From assembly GCA_026002265.1 (NCBI GenBank), contig BOBG01000121.1:1-6110 (forward strand): a DNA stretch of 6,110 nt, written 5' to 3'. The position numbers were made by a program, and so were the translations under genes. The stretch is from Spirochaetia bacterium (GTDB lineage: Bacteria; Spirochaetota; Spirochaetia; Treponematales; Breznakiellaceae). Position 1 is the first letter of the stretch, and every line of letters begins with the position of its first letter. Shown here piece by piece: positions 1 to 4,768 of the stretch. The notes under the pieces are model-generated. The model was not told where the DNA came from. It was given only the letters and a program-made list of their open reading frames with translations, and did not search any database.

Positions 1-1436
1 ACACACAAGGTTATACATTTAAAGTATTTATACTTATCGTACTGCTGCTCTTACTGTTGATTCCCTTAAACATGATCCGGGGACTCGTCAATGAACGGGG
101 ACGGACCGCACGCACAGCAGAAGCGGATATTATGCAAGCATGGGGGAGTCAACTGATTGCGGCTGGACCTGTGCTGACTATTCCGGGCATTAAAACAGAG
201 GAGATACGTACAAGAACGGAAAAAGATGGTGAAACGGTGCAGATTCGCACAACGCCTTTTACGCTAGTCGTTACGCCGGAACAATTGGATATTAGTGCGG
301 AATTTACTACGGAAATCCGGCGGCGAGGCATCTTCTCGGTGCCGTTATTCTACGGCAACTTTAGTCTGTCCGGAACCATTGATCCGACACGGGCGCTTGC
401 CGAAGTTGCTGAAAATGAAACCGTGTCATTACATCAGGCTGAACTGGTGATTGCCCTTTCAAGCCAGAAGGGGATCCGGAAGATCGCTGAAGCGGATTGG
501 AATGGTGAGGAGCTGTTTTTTCAACCCGGCAGCCGGTCACAGGCTTTAATGAATACCTCTAATGCTGGCGTTACACGCTCGCTCATTGATCAAGCTAATG
601 CCGGCATTTATGCGATGTTGCCGTTGGTTGAACCGGGAAAGACACCGTTCCGGGTCAATATCGCCATACAAGGCGGGCAGGCTGTGCAAGTACTGCCGAT
701 AGGTCAGGATACACACGTCAAGATTGCTGCGGATTGGGGATCGCCGTCTTTTCGCGGGGCTTTTCTCCCAGCAACCTCAACCATTACCGATACTTCCTTT
801 GAAGCTGAGTGGGACGTGAGTTATTTAAGCCGGGATATTCCCCTGTTTTGGAAAAATGCTGCGGCTGATTACAGTAATTCCCTTTTCGGTGTGTCCTTTT
901 TCCGGACAATTGACACCTATTCGCTGAATACCCGGGCCGTAAAGTATGCGATTCTCTTTTTAATTGTCCCTTTCTTTACCCTTTTTGTACTGGAAATCTT
1001 TACAAAGAAACGTATTCATCCGGTCCCTTATATCTTATCCGGAATCGCTAATGTCATCTTTTATCTCCTTCTTCTTTCCTTTTCTGAACAAATGCCTTTT
1101 TACACCGCCTATCTGCTTGCGGCTGTTGCAGTAACTATTCTTATGACGCTTTATTCCCGGTCACTGCTTCCATCATGGTCAAAAAGCTGGTATATGGGGC
1201 TGGTTGTAAGTCTTTCGTACATTTTACTCTATGCTGTTCTCAACGCGGAATCCTACGCACTGCTCATCGGCTCAGTCGGTGCATTTGCCGTGACTGCGCT
1301 TGTTATGTTTATAACCCGGAACCTCGATTGGTATGCAACAGGAAATCCCGGTGACGCTGAAGACCCCCCGGTGAATCCTGACATTGGTCCGGAGATGGGT
1401 TTGGAAGATATTTTAGAAAAATCTGAAAAACAATAA
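1..1436 (+). CDS. creD: CreD-family inner-membrane protein (5' end outside window)
   Basis: Recognised as CreD (the Cet inner-membrane family), a multi-pass protein that in Enterobacteria and Aeromonas belongs to the CreBC/BlrAB envelope-stress or beta-lactam response; its biochemical activity is unknown. The frame is open from base 3, so the first legal start inside the window (TTG at 57) is not the true start: the codons before it encode a hydrophobic helix (KVFILIVLLLLLLIPLNMIR) matching the N-terminal anchor of CreD, followed by the typical 'I-x4-ER' segment. A long extracytoplasmic beta-rich region follows, then a C-terminal cluster of several membrane helices from about base 936 to 1320, including the 'KRIHPVPYILSGIANVIFYLLLLSFSE' stretch, close to the family's 'HP-x-QY-x-L-x-G-x-A-x2-x-FYLLLLS-x-SEH'. 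About 478 codons are visible against roughly 450 in E. coli; the excess is partly an acidic, proline-containing tail after the last helix. The next gene starts 68 bp downstream and no hairpin terminator is visible between them. No creBC-like neighbours can be seen. Confidence 0.86.
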   Translation, partial: TQGYTFKVFILIVLLLLLLIPLNMIRGLVNERGRTARTAEADIMQAWGSQLIAAGPVLTIPGIKTEEIRTRTEKDGETVQIRTTPFTLVVTPEQLDISAEFTTEIRRRGIFSVPLFYGNFSLSGTIDPTRALAEVAENETVSLHQAELVIALSSQKGIRKIAEADWNGEELFFQPGSRSQALMNTSNAGVTRSLIDQANAGIYAMLPLVEPGKTPFRVNIAIQGGQAVQVLPIGQDTHVKIAADWGSPSFRGAFLPATSTITDTSFEAEWDVSYLSRDIPLFWKNAAADYSNSLFGVSFFRTIDTYSLNTRAVKYAILFLIVPFFTLFVLEIFTKKRIHPVPYILSGIANVIFYLLLLSFSEQMPFYTAYLLAAVAVTILMTLYSRSLLPSWSKSWYMGLVVSLSYILLYAVLNAESYALLIGSVGAFAVTALVMFITRNLDWYATGNPGDAEDPPVNPDIGPEMGLEDILEKSEKQ

Positions 1437-1491
1437 AGCGGATATTACTCTTTACTCTTTTCCTAAAATATGCTACCGGTACCTATTCCTT

Positions 1492-1499
1492 AAGGAGGT
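1492..1499 (+). promoter_or_regulatory. Shine-Dalgarno site fixing the GTG start of the binding protein gene
   Basis: AAGGAGGT is a full match to the anti-Shine-Dalgarno sequence. Its GGAGG core ends 6 bases before the GTG at 1505. That spacing, plus the signal peptide beginning exactly there, makes GTG the start with little doubt. No convincing -35/-10 pair was found in the 68-bp spacer; TAAAAT at 1464-1469 is the best -10-like hexamer but lacks a partner. Confidence 0.8.
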
Positions 1500-1504
1500 A
1501 TTTC

Positions 1505-2665
1505 GTGAAAAAAATTGGAATTGTACTATTGCTTGCGGCACTTGCCGGAAGCGTGTTTGCGAATGGCGGGACACAGCAGTCGGGAGCATCAGGCGATACC
1601 ATCAAAATCGGGGTTTTTGAACCGATGACCGGTGCCAATGCTGCTGGCGGTGCAATGGAAGTCGAAGGTATCCGGCTTGCTAACGAGCTGAATCCGACCG
1701 TTACCATTGGAGGAAAGACGTACAAAGTCGAACTGGTGGTTGCAGACAATAAGTCTGACAAAGTGGAAGCTGCAAACGCTGCCCAGCGCTTGATCGATCA
1801 GGATAAAGTAGCGCTTCTCCTCGGTTCGTGGGGTTCTTCGCTGTCAATGGCCGCGGGTGAAGTTGCCCGTGATGCGGGCGTTCCAGCCATCGGACTTTCT
1901 TGTACGAATCCGCTCGTAACAGCCGGAAACGATTGGTATTTCCGTGTTTGTTTTATCGATCCGTTTCAAGGCAGAGTCATGGCGAGCTATGCCTACAATG
2001 AAGTTAAAGCACGGACAGCAGTCATAGTCCGGGAAGTTTCCAATGATTATTCGGTCGGTTTAGCGAAGTTTTTCTCCGACACCTTCAAAGAATTGACCGG
2101 AAACCAGAATGCAATTCTTACAACTGTCGATTACAACACTGGCGATCAGGATTTCAGCGCACAGATCACCTCTATCAGCAGACTCCGCCCCGATGTCATT
2201 TTTGCACCGGGTAATTACACCGAATCTGCATTGGTCATGAAACAAGCACGGGAGCAGGGCTTACAAACTCCCTTCCTCGGTGGCGACACATGGGAAACAC
2301 CTGAATTCATTGACGTGGGACGCGAACGGGTCGAAGGTGCGGTGTTCTCAACCTTTTTTGCTTCGGAATATGCGGCAAATCCAGTCGCAGAAACCTTCCT
2401 CCGTGAATACCGGACACGCTACAACAAAGAGCCGGCCGCAGTGACTGCCCTCGGTTTTGACGGCTACTTGCTTGCACTCGATGCAATTACGCGCGCAGGT
2501 TCATTCGACCGGAAAGCAATTCGGGACGCAATCGCCGTAACAAAAGGCTTTTCAGGTGCAACCGGTCTTGTCACCTTGGACACAAATGGAGACGCTACCA
2601 AGAGTGCTTTCATCAAGATAGTTCAGGGCGGAAAATTTGTATTCAAGACCATAGTAAATCCTTAA
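1505..2665 (+). CDS. livJ: Branched-chain amino acid ABC transporter substrate-binding protein (LivJ/LivK type)
   Basis: Periplasmic type 1 binding protein (Peripla_BP_6 family) that would capture leucine, isoleucine, valine or a related amino acid and deliver it to a LivHM membrane channel. The 386 residues fit the family (E. coli LivJ is about 367). Residues 1-19 form a signal peptide: two lysines, a leucine/alanine core, and a VFA cleavage site before NGG. There is no lipobox cysteine, so a soluble periplasmic protein is predicted. The mature domain opens with IKIGVFEPMTG (about 33-43), the usual first strand and loop; 'GSWGSS' at 107-112 is the ligand-contacting loop, followed by 'AxxxGVPAIGLSCTNP' (124-136) at the interlobe strand. 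The later 'RPDVIFAPGN' and 'PFLGGDTW' segments are also typical. The specific ligand cannot be read from sequence and related proteins bind amides or other amino acids. The permease gene follows after a 236-bp repeat-rich spacer, unusually wide for a liv operon. Confidence 0.9.
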   Translation: MKKIGIVLLLAALAGSVFANGGTQQSGASGDTIKIGVFEPMTGANAAGGAMEVEGIRLANELNPTVTIGGKTYKVELVVADNKSDKVEAANAAQRLIDQDKVALLLGSWGSSLSMAAGEVARDAGVPAIGLSCTNPLVTAGNDWYFRVCFIDPFQGRVMASYAYNEVKARTAVIVREVSNDYSVGLAKFFSDTFKELTGNQNAILTTVDYNTGDQDFSAQITSISRLRPDVIFAPGNYTESALVMKQAREQGLQTPFLGGDTWETPEFIDVGRERVEGAVFSTFFASEYAANPVAETFLREYRTRYNKEPAAVTALGFDGYLLALDAITRAGSFDRKAIRDAIAVTKGFSGATGLVTLDTNGDATKSAFIKIVQGGKFVFKTIVNP

Positions 2666-2676
2666 CATAATGAAAG

Positions 2677-2739
2677 GGGCGGCAGAGTTCTTTAGAGCGG
2701 ATTCTATTCGTGATCCGGAACAAGAGCCGCTGCTCGCCC
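2677..2739 (+). repeat. Long-range hairpin in the livJ-livH spacer
   Basis: GGGCGGCAG at 2677-2685 pairs with CTGC-t-CGCCC at 2730-2739: nine base pairs with one bulged T. Inside it, CGGAT at 2698-2702 pairs with ATCCG at 2713-2717 over a 10-base loop. It begins just after the livJ stop, so on the mRNA it could act as a 3' stabiliser of the binding-protein message or as an attenuator. There is no U-run, so it is not a standard intrinsic terminator. The pairing is read directly; function is inference. Confidence 0.5.
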
Positions 2740-2885
2740 TTCATGTCCCCTTCGACAGATTCCGGGAACGCCGGCTATTGAACCTGTCGAAATGCCGGTC
2801 ATCGAGCGGTGCGGTGAACCTGTACCCTAAACTCACCGGCTGGGCGGTATCGAAGCGCCGGCATCCCCTGATCATTTAGAATCCG
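2698..2885. repeat. Non-coding inverted-repeat element between livJ and livH
   Basis: This block is bounded by a perfect 9-bp inverted repeat, CGGATTCTA at 2698-2706 and TAGAATCCG at 2877-2885. It contains further pairs: TTCGACAG (2751-2758) with CTGTCGAA (2784-2791), ATGCCGG (2792-2798) with CCGGCAT (2858-2864), and CGGTGA (2812-2817) with TCACCG (2833-2838). It is visibly richer in G+C than the flanking genes. The TTCGACAG...CCTGTCGAA pattern resembles dispersed extragenic palindromes I recall from Treponema and other genomes, often mis-annotated as short proteins with translations like 'FDRLRER' and 'LNLSKCR'; the forward frame here reads 'FDRFRERR' and 'LLNLSKCR'. No convincing target-site duplication is seen, so a mobile origin is only a possibility. 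Confidence 0.55.
2751..2791. repeat. Perfect 8-bp inverted repeat TTCGACAG/CTGTCGAA
   Basis: The arms at 2751-2758 and 2784-2791 are perfectly complementary, with a 25-base interior that itself contains ccgg-rich sequence. This is the core that resembles the dispersed TTCGACA-type palindromes described for the surrounding block. It would form a hairpin on either strand and lacks a poly-T tail. Confidence 0.6.
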
Positions 2886-2901
2886 GAAGAGAGGAATAAT
2901 T

Positions 2902-3795
2902 ATGACGTTTGAAGATTTTCTCCAGAATGTGACGAATGCACTTTCGCTCGGAAGCCTCTACGCGCTTATTGCCATTGGCTACACAATGGTTTATGGAATC
3001 CTACGCCTGATCAACTTTGCCCATGGCGATGTGTTTATGCTCGGCGGCTACATTGCATTTTATGCAGTAACTCTATTGTTTTTGCCATGGTGGGTTGCCT
3101 TTATCGTTGCATTTGGAATAACCGGTATCTTTGGAATCGGCTTGGAACGGGTTGCTTACCGGACCCTCCGATCTTCACCAAAAATTTCAATTATGATCAG
3201 CGCAATCGGTGCTTCTTTTCTTATGGAAAACCTCGCTACAGTCATCTTCGGCGGGCGTCCCAAGGGGTTCCAAGTACCGGCATTATTTAACCAAGTAGTA
3301 CACATTGGATCGGTTTCTGTAGTCAGCATCAGCCTATTCATTCCAGTTGTTACCATGATCCTCCTTGTATTGCTCCTTTTCATCATCAATAAGACCGTAA
3401 CCGGCATGGCGATGCGTGCAGTGTCTACCGACCTCACGGCAGCCCGGCTCATGGGTATCAATGTAAATAGAATCGTTTTCTTTACCTTTGGAGTCGGCTC
3501 CGTACTGGCGGCTGTTGGCGGAGTCATGTGGTCACTCAAATATCCGCAACTCAATCCCACGATGGGTATGATTCCGGGTCTCAAGTGTTTCATTGCCGCA
3601 GTTATCGGCGGTATTGGTAACATTGCCGGTGCAGTACTTGGTGGTTTCCTGCTTGGATTCATCGAAATTATGCTCGTTGCATTCATATCCGGACTCACCG
3701 GTTACCGTGATGCTTTTGCTTTCATTATTCTTATCATCGTTCTTTTGGTCAGACCATCAGGACTTCTCGGCAAGAACCAAATAGAAAAAGTTTAA
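2902..3795 (+). CDS. livH: Branched-chain amino acid ABC transporter permease (LivH type)
   Basis: Inner-membrane permease subunit that, with LivM, forms the translocation channel for amino acids delivered by the LivJ-type protein and is energised by LivG/LivF. The 297 residues are typical for LivH (about 290-310) and almost wholly hydrophobic, with about eight membrane segments. Family signatures are clear: 'RLINFAHGD' (35-43) after the first helix, the glycine-rich cytoplasmic loop 'GGIGN-x2-GAVLGG-x3-G-x2-E' (236-255), which contacts the ATPase, and the C-terminal 'RPSGLLG' (284-290). The ATG is preceded by GAGG at 2891-2894 with 7 bases of spacing. It lies 236 bp after livJ. After its stop there are 84 bp and then an unrelated gene, where livM, livG and livF would be expected. 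No terminator hairpin follows it. Confidence 0.93.
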   Translation: MTFEDFLQNVTNALSLGSLYALIAIGYTMVYGILRLINFAHGDVFMLGGYIAFYAVTLLFLPWWVAFIVAFGITGIFGIGLERVAYRTLRSSPKISIMISAIGASFLMENLATVIFGGRPKGFQVPALFNQVVHIGSVSVVSISLFIPVVTMILLVLLLFIINKTVTGMAMRAVSTDLTAARLMGINVNRIVFFTFGVGSVLAAVGGVMWSLKYPQLNPTMGMIPGLKCFIAAVIGGIGNIAGAVLGGFLLGFIEIMLVAFISGLTGYRDAFAFIILIIVLLVRPSGLLGKNQIEKV

Positions 3796-3879
3796 GCATT
3801 GTACTCAAAAAAGGAATAATCTATCCATATTTTCAAAGCAATTTTAGCATGACAACCCATATATATAGTAGGAGAAATT

Positions 3880-4620
3880 ATGGCAATTATTGACGGTATT
3901 GACGAAGCATTGAATACGATCAATGTCAAATTGTACGAGAATCGCCTGAACAAGGGCGAAGGACGCTTTATCGCACGGGTTCAGACTGATAAAACTCTGA
4001 CTATCGAAGAAGTTGCAGTATCAGCGGTTGAACGCGGCGGTGCAACCATGAATGTGCAAACGCTTATCGAAGCATACAACACCATGACTAAAGAAATGAT
4101 GTATCAGGTGCTGAATGGTTTTGCAGTTCGGAACGACTTTTTCCGTTACCATGTACACGTACGCGGTACCTACGACAGCCCCCATGATCCGGTAGAACCG
4201 GCGAAGTGCAGCTTTTCATTTACTCCGTTACAGACGATGCGGCAACTGCTCTCAAAAATCACCGTGAGAATCGAGGGGATTGCAAGCGTTGAAGCCTACA
4301 TTGTTCATGTAGAGGATAGTACGGCCGGAGATATTGATAGTATGCTGACGCCTGGTGGTGTACTTACGATTCATGGACAAAAGATCAAAGTAGAAGGTGA
4401 CCCGGATATCTGCGGTGTTGAGTTTGTAGACGAGACAGGATCAGCCACAAAAGTAACAGCACGTCTTATCGAGAATCTTCCAGCAAAACTCATCGTACCA
4501 ATACCGGCATTGGCTGCCGGCGTCTACCGGGTACGCATTACAACACAATTTTCGCATGGATCTGTATTATTGAAAGAAGCGCGCTCTGTTACAAACCACA
4601 ATGACTTGATCGTATCCTAA
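3880..4620 (+). CDS. HU-like DNA-binding domain plus DUF4469 protein
   Basis: A 246-residue protein without signal peptide or membrane segment, so probably cytoplasmic. From memory of the family, residues about 1-125 match the HU/IHF-like N-terminal domain paired with DUF4469, found mainly in Bacteroidetes and Treponema: 'KLYENRL...GRFIARVQ' near the start, then 'TIEEVAVSAVERGGATMN', which resembles the opening helices of HU, and 'TMRQLLSKITVRIEG' (119-133). Residues about 156-246 match DUF4469, predicted to have an immunoglobulin-like fold: 'LTPGGVLTIHGQKIKV' (156-171), 'CGVEFVD' and 'LAAGVYRVRITTQFS'. The function of these two-domain proteins is not established; DNA binding is suggested by fold alone. 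AGGAG at 3870-3874 sits 5 bases before the ATG. The 84-bp gap after livH suggests its own transcription unit, although no clear promoter was found. Its stop codon lies 4 bases before the first arm of the palindrome array. Confidence 0.8.
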   Translation: MAIIDGIDEALNTINVKLYENRLNKGEGRFIARVQTDKTLTIEEVAVSAVERGGATMNVQTLIEAYNTMTKEMMYQVLNGFAVRNDFFRYHVHVRGTYDSPHDPVEPAKCSFSFTPLQTMRQLLSKITVRIEGIASVEAYIVHVEDSTAGDIDSMLTPGGVLTIHGQKIKVEGDPDICGVEFVDETGSATKVTARLIENLPAKLIVPIPALAAGVYRVRITTQFSHGSVLLKEARSVTNHNDLIVS

Positions 4621-4624
4621 TTTA

Positions 4625-4768
4625 GATCATCATGAGTGATCTCTGGGGATCACTCGCAGTGATCTAATCGGATCACAGTCAGTGATCGCTGGGGATCACT
4701 TGCTGTGATCAGTGTGGATCACAATCAGTGACTACTGTGGATTACTACGAATGATCGTTGGGAAGATA
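4625..4768. repeat. Tandem palindrome array, exact 23-bp period, GATC-rich
   Basis: Six unit starts lie exactly 23 bp apart: 4635, 4658, 4681, 4704, 4727 and 4750, with the right arm of a decayed earlier unit at 4625. Each unit is a small hairpin, roughly AGTGATC, six loop bases, GATCACT, then about three spacer bases. Stems: 8 bp at 4634-4641/4648-4655, 6 bp at 4659-4664/4671-4676, 7 bp at 4681-4687/4694-4700, 7 bp at 4704-4710/4717-4723. The fifth unit (4727-4746) is degenerate and the sixth keeps only its left arm. GGG closes the loop in units 1, 3 and 6. Repeats abut with no unique spacers, so it is not a CRISPR. It could be an extragenic palindrome cluster, an mRNA 3'-end structure or a protein-binding array; no poly-T follows, so simple intrinsic termination is not supported. 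Confidence 0.85.

Noticed and set aside
57..59. TTG as the start of the CreD gene
   Set aside because: The frame is open further upstream and the codons from 18 to 59 encode the N-terminal membrane helix expected in CreD, so the true start is left of the window.
2670..2879. 69-codon + strand open frame between livJ and livH
   Set aside because: No Shine-Dalgarno site before its ATG, composition dominated by inverted repeats, and a translation like those produced by dispersed extragenic palindromes. Treated as non-coding repeat.
3156..3698. 180-codon open frame on the - strand inside livH
   Set aside because: Fully contained in a well-recognised permease gene and rich in residues expected from antisense of hydrophobic codons; no family resemblance.
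3837..3869. Promoter for the DUF4469 gene using TATATA or TATAGT near 3860-3869
   Set aside because: No acceptable -35 hexamer at 16-18 bp, and the -10-like sequence nearly overlaps the ribosome site at 3870.
4634..4723. Intrinsic terminator for the DUF4469 gene
   Set aside because: Hairpins are present but none is followed by a T-run, and stems are short and AT-containing. A role in 3'-end structure remains possible.
4625..4768. CRISPR array
   Set aside because: Units of 23 bp abut with about three bases between them, leaving no unique spacers, and the repeats decay at both ends. No cas genes are present.
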